Shown in pieces: positions 45,031 to 52,576 of a DNA stretch of 64,000 bases. Below the pieces are notes generated by a model. That model was not told where the DNA came from, ran no database searches, and saw only the letters and a program-made list of their open reading frames with translations. The stretch is taken from the NCBI RefSeq assembly GCF_023243115.1, contig NZ_CP085081.1, positions 4,847,256 through 4,911,255 on the forward strand, given 5' to 3'. Within the stretch, counting starts at the first letter, position 1; each line of letters opens with the position of its first letter. This DNA is from Sediminicoccus sp. KRV36. Lineage in GTDB: Bacteria > Pseudomonadota > Alphaproteobacteria > Acetobacterales > Acetobacteraceae. The position numbers were made by a program, and so were the translations under genes.

Positions 45031-45729
45031 ATGACCCAATTGACCGCCCGAGACCTGATGACCCCCGACGTCGTCTCTGTCCCGCCTGAAACCCCCGTTC
45101 TCGCCGTCGCGCGCCTGCTCTCGGAGCGCGGCATCAGCGCCGTGCCGGTGATGGGCCCGGCGGGCGAGGTGATGGGCGTCGTCACCGAGGCCGACCTCAT
45201 TCGCCGCCTGGCAGGGCAGGAGGATGCGAAGCCCGGCTGGTTCGCCAGCCTCTTCGTGGATCCCGCCACCGAGGCCGAGCGCTTCGCCCGCACCCATGGC
45301 GTGCGCGCCCAGGACATCATGACCGAAGCGGTGCTGACGGTGGGCGAGAACGATACCGCGGCACATATCGCCCACCTGATGGAGGACCGGAACATCCGCC
45401 GCGTCTTCGTCCTGACCGAGGGCCGGCTGCGCGGCATCGTCAGCCGGGCGGACCTGCTGCGCGCCCTGGTGGCCCCGATGCCGGAAGAGGGCGATTTCAG
45501 CGACAGCCGCCTGCGCAGCGCCGTCATTGCCGCCATGCGAAAGCAACCCTGGGCCGACAGCTTCTACACCCTGGTGGATGTGCAGGAGGGTGTGGTGATC
45601 TTCCACGGCTTCATGCGCGATGAAGGGGTGCGGCGTGGCCTGCGCGTGCTGGCCGAGGCCATTCCCGGCGTGAAGGGCGTGCGCGACGAAACGCAGCCCA
45701 TGCCCAATTACATTTTCGCCGGCGTCTGA
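45031..45729 (+). CDS. CBS-pair protein with C-terminal BON-like domain
   Basis: A 232-residue cytoplasmic protein. Two CBS motifs form an energy-sensing or nucleotide-binding pair: TARDLMTPDVVSVPPETPV and RAQDIMTEAVLTVGENDTA open each, and GVVTEADLIRRLAG and GIVSRADLLRALVA close each. The last 65 residues (LRSAVIAAMRKQPWADSFY onward, VVIFHGFMRDEGVRRGLRVLAE) look like a BON domain, which binds membranes or lipids. Such CBS-BON proteins are common stress-associated proteins. The start at 45031 has GGAGG ahead. The stop codon lies in a repeat-like sequence. Confidence 0.87.
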   Translation: MTQLTARDLMTPDVVSVPPETPVLAVARLLSERGISAVPVMGPAGEVMGVVTEADLIRRLAGQEDAKPGWFASLFVDPATEAERFARTHGVRAQDIMTEAVLTVGENDTAAHIAHLMEDRNIRRVFVLTEGRLRGIVSRADLLRALVAPMPEEGDFSDSRLRSAVIAAMRKQPWADSFYTLVDVQEGVVIFHGFMRDEGVRRGLRVLAEAIPGVKGVRDETQPMPNYIFAGV

Positions 45730-45750
45730 TCGGCCGGAGCCTGCGTGAAA
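45726..45750. repeat. Degenerate copy of the GATCGG/CGTGAA intergenic repeat
   Basis: The stretch from the stop codon of the CBS gene reads TCTGATCGGCCGG, then CGTGAAA shortly after. This matches the two flanks of the units at 49852-49998, with a shorter, different core. In both places the unit begins on the TGA stop codon in the context GTC-TGA-TCGG. Confidence 0.5.
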
Positions 45751-45772
45751 CCCTCTCCATGTCGGGGGTTTC
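45747..45772 (+). terminator. Hairpin after the CBS-BON gene
   Basis: GAAACCC (45747-45753) and GGGTTTC (45766-45772) form a 7-base perfect stem with a 12-base loop 18 bp after the CBS gene stop. It is a plausible terminator, although the T-run after it is missing. Confidence 0.5.
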
Positions 45773-45792
45773 CGCTAGGCGTCTTGGCGTGA

Positions 45793-45848
45793 CGTGATGT
45801 TAAGATTTCGAGGCGATTTCAATCGCCTAGAGATGTAATAACATCACG
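45793..45848 (+). promoter_or_regulatory. Nested inverted repeat before the cyclase gene
   Basis: An outer 10-base inverted repeat, CGTGATGTTA (45793-45802) and TAACATCACG (45839-45848), encloses an inner 8-base hairpin, AGGCGATT-TC-AATCGCCT (45811-45828). The right outer arm touches the GGAGG ribosome binding site of the next gene. The block is AT-richer than its surroundings. It could be a paired operator in DNA or an mRNA structure that hides the ribosome binding site. Confidence 0.65.
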
Positions 45849-45861
45849 GAGGAAACGCCCC

Positions 45862-46854
45862 ATGAAGGGCCCATTCAAGAACTTGTCACGCCGCGCCTTG
45901 TTCGGCGCGTGTCTGGGCTGTGGCGCGGCCCATCTGGGCCTTCAAGCCACACCGGCCAATGCCCAGGGCTGGGCGCCTCCCGCTGCCGCCCAGCGCTGCC
46001 CTTCCCGCTGGGGCCCGAATGACCGCCGCGGCTCGATGAACCTGCTGACACCGGACCGCATCCGCAGCGCGGCCGCGATGATCCGCGAGGGCCGCAAGAT
46101 CGAGATGGGCCATGTGCTGAGCACGACCATGCCTTTCTTCGGCACGCGGCGCTTCGACGTGCACCAGAAGCAGACCTTCTGGAACCCGCAGGCCAACAAC
46201 CGCGGTTCCAACGAGGAGCTGGTCATCGGCGAGATCGGCCAGGTCGGCACGCAATTCGACGGCTTCCCGCATCAGACCATCGGCAATGAGGTCTATAACT
46301 GCGTGGACCTGCCCTCCATCATGTCCCGCACCGGCTTCACCCAGATGGGGATCGAGACGGTGGGCACCATCATGACGCGCGGCGTGCTGATGGATGTGGC
46401 CGGCCTGAAGGGCGTGCAGACCCTGCCCGACACCTACGAGATCACCGTGGCCGATCTCGAAGCCGCGCTCAACCGGCAGCGGGTAGAGCTGCGCGAGGGC
46501 GATGCGATGATCATCAACACCGGCTGGGGTCATCTCTATGGGCGGGAAAATGCGCGCTATGTCGCGGCCTGCCCGGGCATTGGCGTGGCGGCGGCCGAAT
46601 GGCTGATCGCGAAGAACCCGATGCTGATCGGCGCCGACAACTGGCCGGTGGAGGTGGCGCCCTCCAAGACCATGCCCAGTGCTTCCTTGCCGGTGCACCA
46701 GATCGCGCTGGTGGTGAATGGCGTGCACCTGCTGGAGAACATGAACTTGGCCGAAATCGTCGCCTCCGGCCGCAACGAGTTCTGCTTCATGATGCAGCCG
46801 CTGCGCGCCCAGGGCTTCACCGGCAGCACCGTCTCGCCCGCCGCACTGTTCTGA
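45862..46854 (+). CDS. Cyclase-family (kynurenine formamidase-like) hydrolase, exported
   Basis: A 330-residue member of the bacterial cyclase superfamily (Pfam Cyclase), with a Tat-like leader (LSRRALFGACLGCGAAHL, cut near ANAQ). The metal-binding signature H-X-G-T-H-X-D of this family is changed to QVGTQFDGFPHQ, so the first two His are Gln while the Asp and last His remain; variants with Gln occur in the group near hydrolases of unclear substrate. Other blocks are NLLTPDRI and INTGWGHLYG. GGAGG precedes the start, with a nested inverted repeat just before it. Confidence 0.87.
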   Translation: MKGPFKNLSRRALFGACLGCGAAHLGLQATPANAQGWAPPAAAQRCPSRWGPNDRRGSMNLLTPDRIRSAAAMIREGRKIEMGHVLSTTMPFFGTRRFDVHQKQTFWNPQANNRGSNEELVIGEIGQVGTQFDGFPHQTIGNEVYNCVDLPSIMSRTGFTQMGIETVGTIMTRGVLMDVAGLKGVQTLPDTYEITVADLEAALNRQRVELREGDAMIINTGWGHLYGRENARYVAACPGIGVAAAEWLIAKNPMLIGADNWPVEVAPSKTMPSASLPVHQIALVVNGVHLLENMNLAEIVASGRNEFCFMMQPLRAQGFTGSTVSPAALF

Positions 46855-46920
46855 GCCTCCGACGCCATGCCGGGGGCCTATCCTCCGGCATGGCCATCGC
46901 GGCCCGGCCAGAAGGAGCGG

Positions 46921-47133
46921 CTATTCGTGAGGCGCAGCGCGGGGCAGACGCCGGGCGACCGTGCCGATGATATCCGCTGTGACCGGTGGCGCGCCTGCCT
47001 CATTCATCTCTCCGATGCCGGTCTGGCAGATCATGTCCAAGGCGACCCGGCCCACGCATGGGCTGGCGGCCTGGCCCTGAACCGCAGCGACGGCCACAGC
47101 CAGGGCAGTAGTGCCAAGCGTGGCTTTTCGCAT
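46921..47133 (-). CDS. Small exported hypothetical protein
   Basis: A 70-residue protein with a clear signal peptide (MRKATLGTTALAVAVAAVQG, cut near GQA) and a mature part of about 48 residues with two cysteines (SPCVGRVALDMICQTG). GGAGAG lies 7 bp ahead of the start. I do not recognise the family. The open frame continues far upstream on this strand through pbpC, but the signal peptide and ribosome binding site decide this start. The annotation is tentative because the region is short and GC-rich. Confidence 0.5.
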   Translation of the reverse strand: MRKATLGTTALAVAVAAVQGQAASPCVGRVALDMICQTGIGEMNEAGAPPVTADIIGTVARRLPRAAPHE

Positions 47134-47260
47134 GGGCTCTCCGGTTGAGGCCAGCCGGGCAGGATGGCGGCATCGGCGGCAGAGCGGCCGGGGCTCTCGC
47201 AGCGGCAGGCCAGCAGCGATCCATGGCGACAAGACAGCCCCGCCCAGGCATGATCCCCGC

Positions 47261-49159
47261 ATGCGATGGGCGCGAATTCCAATCCTCCTGGTCCTGGGCC
47301 TGCTCGGCCTCGCCTGGCTGCTCGACCGTGCCTTCCCGCCGCCCATGGCGCGCTTTGAGAACCGCGCGCGTGAAGTGACCGCGCGCGATGGCCGCCTGCT
47401 CTCCGTCTGGCCCGCGCCAGGCGGCGTCTGGCGGCTGCGCACAGGTCCTGGTGATGTTTCGCCGCATCTCCTTGCCCTGCTGATCGCCGCCGAGGACCGG
47501 CGCTTCCACCGCCATCCGGGCGTGGACCCGCTGGCGCTGGCGCGCGCCGCCGCGCAATGGCTGCGGGCGGGGCGGGTTGTCTCGGGCGGCTCCACCCTCT
47601 CCATGCAGGCGGCGCGGTTGCTGGAGCCGAGGCCGCGCAATCTGCGCAGCAAGCTGATCGAGATCGCCCGCGCGCTGCAATTGGAATGGCGGCATGGCAA
47701 GCAAGGCGTGCTGGAGATCTGGCTGACGCTGGCCCCCCAGGGCGGCAATCTGGAAGGGCTGCGCGCCGGCGCCCTGGCCTGGTTCGGCCGGCCGGCGCAG
47801 GCGCTGGATGCGGCGGAGGCCGCCTTCCTCGTTGCCCTGGCCCGCCGCCCCGAAGCCCTGCGGCCCGACCGCCATCCCGAAGCGGCCCGCCGCGCCCGCG
47901 ATGCCGTGCTTCTGGCCCGCGCGCCGGATGTGGCCAGCCAGGCCGAAATCGCCCTGGCTGGCCCCGTGCCGCGGCAGCGCCTGGCCTTGCCGCGCCACGC
48001 CCCGCATCTGGCCCGCCAGCAGCGCGAAGGCGCCACCACGCTCGACCTTGACCTGCAACGCGCCCTGGAGGCCCTGGCCACGCAAAGCCTGGCCCGCCTG
48101 CCGGAACGCGTCTCGCTGGCCATCATGGTGACCGATCTGCGCACGCGTGAGACGCGCGCCCTGGTCGGCGGCGACTGGATGAACCCGGCCCGCGCCGGCG
48201 CGCTTGATCTCTCGCTCGCCGTCCGTTCCCCCGGCTCTGCACTCAAGCCGCTGATCTACGCGCTCGCCTTCGAGGCCGGGGTGGTGACGCCGGATACCGT
48301 CATGGAGGATCTGCCCCGCCGCTTCGGCGACTACGCGCCCGAGAATTTCGACCGCGCCTTCCAGGGCCGCCTGCGCATCGCCGATGCGCTGCGGCAAAGC
48401 CTGAACCAGCCGGCCGTGGCCCTGCTGAATGAAATCGGCCCCTTGCGCCTGGCCAGCGTGATGAAGGCGGCCGGCGCCATCCCACGCCTGCCGCCCGGGG
48501 CCGAGCCGTCGCTGCCGCTGGCCCTGGGCGGCGTGGGCGTCACGCTGCGCGAAATGGTGGGGCTTTATGCGCTGCTGGGCGATGGCGGCGCCCATGCATC
48601 CGGCGCGAGCCTGATCGAGCTGCGTGCCGCCAATCTCGCCAGCGCCATTCTGGTGCAGCCCTTCCCCGGGGGTGGCCCCGCCGGGGTCGCATGGAAAACC
48701 GGGACCAGTTGGGGCGGGCGCGATGCCTGGGCCATGGGGATGGATCAGCGCCATGTGGTGGGCATCTGGGTGGGCCGCCCGGATGGCACGCCCATGCCCA
48801 ACGCAACGGGCGCCAGGCTGGCCCTGCCTTTGCTGCCGCAGGTGTTCGAGCGCCTGCCGCCAGCGCCCCGCGCGCCCCTGGCCCCGCGGCCGCTCAGCGC
48901 CGGGGTGGCGCCGCCGCCCATGGATGGGCTGCGGCTGCTCTTCCCGCCGCCCCGCGCCACCCTGCCGGAGGCCGGGCGCGTGGTGCTGCGCGCCGCTGGC
49001 GGCCAGCGCCCGCTGACCTTCCTGGTGGATGGCGCGCCCCTCAACAGCGACCCCGCCCGACGCGAAGCAAGCTGGGTGCCCCCGGCGCCGGGTTTCTACC
49101 GGATCACCGTGCTGGATGCGGAAGGGGCTGCGGCGCGGACGGAGCTGCGGGTGAGATGA
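47261..49159 (+). CDS. pbpC: Penicillin-binding protein 1C
   Basis: A 632-residue class A-type protein with an N-terminal membrane helix (IPILLVLGLLGLAWLL), glycosyltransferase domain (AAEDRRFHRHPGVDPLALARA; SGGSTLSMQAARLLEPR), transpeptidase domain (SPGSALKPLIYAL with the S-X-X-K serine; KTGTSWGGRDAWAMG) and the C-terminal beta-rich BiPBP_C domain (PLTFLVDGAPL). It makes or repairs peptidoglycan. In many bacteria pbpC sits beside an alpha-2-macroglobulin gene; none is present here. The stop overlaps the next start (ATGA). Confidence 0.93.
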   Translation: MRWARIPILLVLGLLGLAWLLDRAFPPPMARFENRAREVTARDGRLLSVWPAPGGVWRLRTGPGDVSPHLLALLIAAEDRRFHRHPGVDPLALARAAAQWLRAGRVVSGGSTLSMQAARLLEPRPRNLRSKLIEIARALQLEWRHGKQGVLEIWLTLAPQGGNLEGLRAGALAWFGRPAQALDAAEAAFLVALARRPEALRPDRHPEAARRARDAVLLARAPDVASQAEIALAGPVPRQRLALPRHAPHLARQQREGATTLDLDLQRALEALATQSLARLPERVSLAIMVTDLRTRETRALVGGDWMNPARAGALDLSLAVRSPGSALKPLIYALAFEAGVVTPDTVMEDLPRRFGDYAPENFDRAFQGRLRIADALRQSLNQPAVALLNEIGPLRLASVMKAAGAIPRLPPGAEPSLPLALGGVGVTLREMVGLYALLGDGGAHASGASLIELRAANLASAILVQPFPGGGPAGVAWKTGTSWGGRDAWAMGMDQRHVVGIWVGRPDGTPMPNATGARLALPLLPQVFERLPPAPRAPLAPRPLSAGVAPPPMDGLRLLFPPPRATLPEAGRVVLRAAGGQRPLTFLVDGAPLNSDPARREASWVPPAPGFYRITVLDAEGAAARTELRVR

Positions 49160-49563
49160 GCCGGGATTTGCGGGGCGCGGTGCTCTACGTGCTCGCCGCC
49201 TTTGGCGCGGGCTTCCTGCTGGGGCCGATGCGGGAGTTCCTGCTGGTGCCCATCATGGGGCGCCTCCTGGCGCTCTTTGTCGAATTGCCGCTGTTGCTGG
49301 GGTTTTGCGGCTGGGTGGCCCCGCGCATCATCCGCCGATGCGGAGTGCCTCCGGGCGGGGCGCGGCTGCGCATGGGCTTCGCCGCGCTGGCATTGTTGCT
49401 CACGCTGGAATTCTTCACCGGCGTTGCCCTGCGCGGCTGGGATCTGCGGGGATGGGCGGCTGATTTCGCGACGCTGCCCGGGCTCCTCACGCTGCTGGCC
49501 TATCTGGTCTTCGCGTTGCTGCCGCGTTGGGCCGGGGCCGCGATTGACACGCCCCGCCGCTGA
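49156..49563 (+). CDS. Small four-helix membrane protein of unknown function
   Basis: A 135-residue protein with four hydrophobic segments and short loops (AVLYVLAAFGAGFLLGP; LPLLLGFCGWVAPRII; FAALALLLTLEFFTGVAL; LLTLLAYLVFALLP). The ATG at 49156 overlaps the pbpC stop, so it is translationally coupled to it and may work with the wall synthase. I do not assign a family. Confidence 0.68.
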   Translation: MSRDLRGAVLYVLAAFGAGFLLGPMREFLLVPIMGRLLALFVELPLLLGFCGWVAPRIIRRCGVPPGGARLRMGFAALALLLTLEFFTGVALRGWDLRGWAADFATLPGLLTLLAYLVFALLPRWAGAAIDTPRR

Positions 49564-49601
49564 TCGGGAAGCTGCCTGCGGCCAACCCAGGAGAATCCCG
49601 C

Positions 49602-49856
49602 ATGCGCTTGCTTGCTCTCGTCACCTTCCTGGCCCTGGCGGCGCCAGGCCAGGCCCAGGTGCAGGACGCGGCCGCCTGGATCCGCCAATGCCTGAGCGAC
49701 ACCGAGGGGCGGCCCGTGACACCCCAACTGCGAGCCATGTATTGCACCTGCATGGTGGGTCAGGCGAATGACACCGAGACAGCCAGCGTGGCGGCCATGG
49801 AGCGCATCAACCCTGACGCGGCGCGGCAATGCCGGGCGCTGTCCGGCTGGGTCTGA
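49602..49856 (+). CDS. Small exported cysteine-containing protein
   Basis: An 84-residue protein with signal peptide (MRLLALVTFLALAAPGQAQ) and a short mature domain with four cysteines (QCLSD; YCTCM; RQCRAL), suggesting disulfide bonds. AGGAG lies ahead of the start. Function unknown. The stop codon is the first element of the palindromic repeat cluster that follows. Confidence 0.7.
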   Translation: MRLLALVTFLALAAPGQAQVQDAAAWIRQCLSDTEGRPVTPQLRAMYCTCMVGQANDTETASVAAMERINPDAARQCRALSGWV

Positions 49857-49998
49857 TCGGCTTTGGTCATGACCAAAGGCGTGAATCAGCCGCGCAACGA
49901 CCTCTGATCGGCTTTGGTCGTGACCAAAGGCGTGAATCAGCCGCGTGACGACCTCTGATCGGCTTTGGTCATAACCAAAGGCGTGGAGCCTGCCGGTC
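49852..49998. repeat. Three 51-bp palindromic repeats with near-perfect cores
   Basis: Units start at 49852, 49903 and 49954 (period 51). Each opens TCTGATCGG, then carries an 18-base palindrome CTTTGGTCATGACCAAAG (copy 2 has TCGTGA, copy 3 has TCATAA in the centre), then GCGTGAATCAGCCGCG; the third is cut short. Read on the other strand the flanks match those of the 8561-8720 repeats, but the hairpin core is different. The cluster lies between two convergent genes. Confidence 0.88.
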
Positions 49999-50368
49999 AG
50001 CGGCAGCCCTGACGCTCCGATTGCTCACGCACCAATTGGGCGCGAAAGCGAATCTGCGAAAAGACCTGCGAAAGCCGCGCGACACTGGCCTCGGAGGGTG
50101 CGCTTTGCGCCACCAGCACCGCCTCCCGCGTCAACTCCGCAAGCCGCGGGCAGCCGCATCCACTGAAGATGCCGGCCGCGTTCTGCAAGGCCGAGACCAC
50201 CACCTCGCCACGCGCGCGGCCTTCGGTCACGCCGGGCACCGGCAGGGCGGATTGGCGCTCCACATCGCGCAGGGCCGAAAGCCCCTCGCCATAGGCGCAA
50301 AGCGGGCGCGGCAGGCCCTGGCCCATCAGCAAGGGCGAGAGCGCCGCCAGGATCAGGACAGGCCGCAT
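49997..50368 (-). CDS. Exported hypothetical protein
   Basis: A 123-residue protein with an N-terminal signal (MRPVLILAALSPLLMGQG) and a helical mature part with cysteines near the start and middle (RPLCAYG; GIFSGCGCPRLAELTREA) and at the end (ERQGCR). No family recognised. Its 5' end overlaps the 3' end of the pseudouridine synthase gene by 16 bp, so it is probably the second gene of that unit. Confidence 0.65.
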   Translation of the reverse strand: MRPVLILAALSPLLMGQGLPRPLCAYGEGLSALRDVERQSALPVPGVTEGRARGEVVVSALQNAAGIFSGCGCPRLAELTREAVLVAQSAPSEASVARLSQVFSQIRFRAQLVREQSERQGCR

Positions 50369-51003
50369 TGCGCCAGCGCCTTTCGCATATGGGGGGGAAT
50401 GGGTGCCTCGGCCGCGATCCCGGGCAGCAGCAGGGCGCGGGCCAGGAGCTGCATCGCCCCCTCACCCCCGCCATAGCGCGCATCGCCGAGGATCGGGCAG
50501 CCCAGATGCGCCATATGGGCGCGCAGCTGGTGCGTACGGCCGGTGCGCGGCGTGAGCTCCACCGCCGTCAGCGCACCATCGCGGCCGAGGATGCGCCATT
50601 CGGTCCGGGCGGATTGCCCCGCCGCGTCCACCACGATACGCCAGCCCTTGGCCTTGGTGCTGGTCTTCAGCAGCGGCGCCTCGCACACGCCGGTCTCGGC
50701 CGGGGGGGGTGCCGTCAGCACGGCCCAGTAGGTCTTCCGCGCGAGCCCTTCGGCGAAGAGCCGGTTCAGCGCCGCGATGCTGGGCTTGGTGCGGCCGAGC
50801 GCGAGGCAACCCGCCGTATCCGTATCGAGCCGGTGTGCCGGCTGCGGCAGATGCCGCTTGCCCTGCTGCAGGGCTGGCAGCCAATCCTCCAGTGAAGGGC
50901 CGCCACGCGGCCCCGCATGGACGGACAGCCCGGCCGGCTTGTCGAGGATGATCACCGCCGTATCCTGATGCAGGATGCGCGCGCGAATATTCTCGGGCAG
51001 CAC
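50353..51003 (-). CDS. RluA-family pseudouridine synthase
   Basis: A cytoplasmic enzyme of about 216 residues that isomerises uridine to pseudouridine in rRNA or tRNA. The catalytic Asp is in PAHRLDTDTAGCLALGRT, with earlier LDKPAGLSVHAGP and later TEWRILGRDG and LTPRTGRTHQLRAHMAHLGCPILGD. There is no S4 domain. The GTG at 51003 has GGAG at normal spacing; the ATG at 51051 would overlap the divergent GST gene by 21 bp. Target site is not predictable. Confidence 0.9.
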   Translation of the reverse strand: MLPENIRARILHQDTAVIILDKPAGLSVHAGPRGGPSLEDWLPALQQGKRHLPQPAHRLDTDTAGCLALGRTKPSIAALNRLFAEGLARKTYWAVLTAPPPAETGVCEAPLLKTSTKAKGWRIVVDAAGQSARTEWRILGRDGALTAVELTPRTGRTHQLRAHMAHLGCPILGDARYGGGEGAMQLLARALLLPGIAAEAPIPPHMRKALAQCGLS

Positions 51004-51030
51004 GGCCCCGCGCTCCGATGGAGGTTCGAC

Positions 51031-51660
51031 ATGGCGGCGTTTCGGCTTCACTGCTTTCCCGAATCAGGTGGCTGCTACAAGGCCGCCCTCATGCTCGCGC
51101 TGTGCGGCGCCGCGTGGGAGGGCATCCCGGTGGATTACTACCATGGCGAGACGCGGACCCCCGAATGGCGCGCGCGCGTGAGCGTGATGGGGGAGGTTCC
51201 GGTGGTCGAGCATGCGGGGCGCTCCCACACGCAATCAGGCGCCATCCTCACCTGGCTCTCGCAGCATTTCGGCCGCTTCGCGGCGGAGGACCGTGAGGAG
51301 GAGCTGCGCTGGCTGCTCTTCGACAACCACAAATTCACCAGCTACCTGGCCACCTGGCGCTGGCTGGTTAGCTTCACCCCGAACCCGGACGCGGCGGTGA
51401 TCGCCTTCTTCCGCGCGCGGATGGAAAATGCTTTCCGCGTGGTGGAAGCGCAGCTGGCGGGGCGGGATTTCCTGCTGGGGAACTCGCCCTGCATCGCCGA
51501 TATCTCCATGCAGGGCTACCTGCATTTCCCGCAGGAGGAATGGCCGCTGGACCTCACGCCCTTCCCGAACATCCGTGCATGGATCGCCCGCTTCCGCGCG
51601 ATGCCGGGATGGAAGCCGCCCTATGAGCTGTTGCCCGGGGCGCGCTTTCCAAAGCCGTAA
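51031..51660 (+). CDS. Glutathione S-transferase family protein
   Basis: A 209-residue protein with a thioredoxin-fold N-terminal half (FRLHCFPESGGCYKAALMLALCG; GEVPVVEHAGRSHTQSGAIL with the cis-Pro and the Ser of the glutathione site) and an all-helical C-terminal half (NSPCIADISMQGYLHF). It probably conjugates or reduces small molecules with glutathione. GGAGG 6 bp upstream sets the start at 51031. It is divergent from the pseudouridine synthase gene with almost no spacer. Confidence 0.9.
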   Translation: MAAFRLHCFPESGGCYKAALMLALCGAAWEGIPVDYYHGETRTPEWRARVSVMGEVPVVEHAGRSHTQSGAILTWLSQHFGRFAAEDREEELRWLLFDNHKFTSYLATWRWLVSFTPNPDAAVIAFFRARMENAFRVVEAQLAGRDFLLGNSPCIADISMQGYLHFPQEEWPLDLTPFPNIRAWIARFRAMPGWKPPYELLPGARFPKP

Positions 51661-51663
51661 GGC

Positions 51664-52539
51664 TCACTCCGCCGCGGCGGCTTCGCTCACCACGCGGGGC
51701 TGCGCACGCATCCAGGCGAAATACAGCTCCCGCGCCTTGTTGGCGAAGGGGCCGATCTGCATGTCGCGGCCATTGTAGCGAATGACGGGCTGCACCTTGG
51801 CGTAGTTGCCGGTCGAGAAGATCTCATCCGCGTCGTCGAGTTCTTCGGGCCGCACGGCGCGCTCCTCGACCGTGACGCCGGCATCGCGCAGCAGGGTGAT
51901 GACGCGCTGGCGCGTGATGCCGTTGAGGAAGGTGTGGTTCACCGCGGGCGTGACCACCACGCCATCCTTGGCGAACCACAGGTTGCTGCTGGCGAATTCG
52001 GCGATATTGCCGGCCACGTCGCTCATCACCGCCATGTCATGCCCGTGCTCATTCGCCCAGGCCGTGGCGCGCGCGCCATTGGGGTAGAGGCAGGCGGCCT
52101 TCGCGTCGGTCGGCGCCATGTCGGTGGCGGGTTTGCGGAAGGGTGTCAGCATGGCCGAGAAGCCGGCCCAGGCCGGCAGCGGCGTGTCGTAGAGGGAGAG
52201 GATGAAATCCGTGCTGCTCGGATCAGGCCGCGCCGCACCCAGACCCTGGCGGATGAAGAACATCGGCCGGATGTAGAGCGTTGCCTCCGGTCCCATGCGG
52301 CGAATGCCCTCCTGGCAGAGCGCCTCGATCTCCTCAGGCGTCTTGGTGGGCTTCATGCCCATGACGCGGGCGGAGCGCACGGCGCGGGCGCAATGGCGGT
52401 CGAGGTCGGGCGCCCAGCCGGTGATGGAACGCGCGCCGTCGAAAATGACGGAGCCGAGCCAGAAACAATGGTCCATCGGGCCGATGATCTTCGGCTCCTC
52501 GGTGGTCCAGACGCCATCATACCAGAATACGCCGGCCAT
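51664..52539 (-). CDS. ilvE: Branched-chain-type aminotransferase (PLP fold type IV)
   Basis: A 291-residue PLP enzyme of the IlvE/D-amino-acid transaminase fold. Marks are DGVWTTEEPKIIGPMDHCF and VIFDGARS near the N-terminus, LYIRPMFF, the lysine of TDAKAACLYPNG as the likely PLP Schiff base, and AEFASSNLWFAKDG with the cofactor-phosphate site. The substrate may be branched-chain amino acids or another amino acid. It is 37 bp downstream of the GntR regulator on the same strand and may belong to the same unit; if so, its substrate could be a sulfonated or other unusual amino acid. Confidence 0.85.
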   Translation of the reverse strand: MAGVFWYDGVWTTEEPKIIGPMDHCFWLGSVIFDGARSITGWAPDLDRHCARAVRSARVMGMKPTKTPEEIEALCQEGIRRMGPEATLYIRPMFFIRQGLGAARPDPSSTDFILSLYDTPLPAWAGFSAMLTPFRKPATDMAPTDAKAACLYPNGARATAWANEHGHDMAVMSDVAGNIAEFASSNLWFAKDGVVVTPAVNHTFLNGITRQRVITLLRDAGVTVEERAVRPEELDDADEIFSTGNYAKVQPVIRYNGRDMQIGPFANKARELYFAWMRAQPRVVSEAAAAE

Positions 52540-52576
52540 CTTCGGCACTCCATGCTGCGGGGGGTCTTTTGCCACG

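Noticed and set aside
46921..48246. Minus-strand frame of 441 codons reaching into pbpC
   Set aside because: Only the last 70 codons have a start, ribosome binding site and signal peptide; the rest is a shadow of pbpC.
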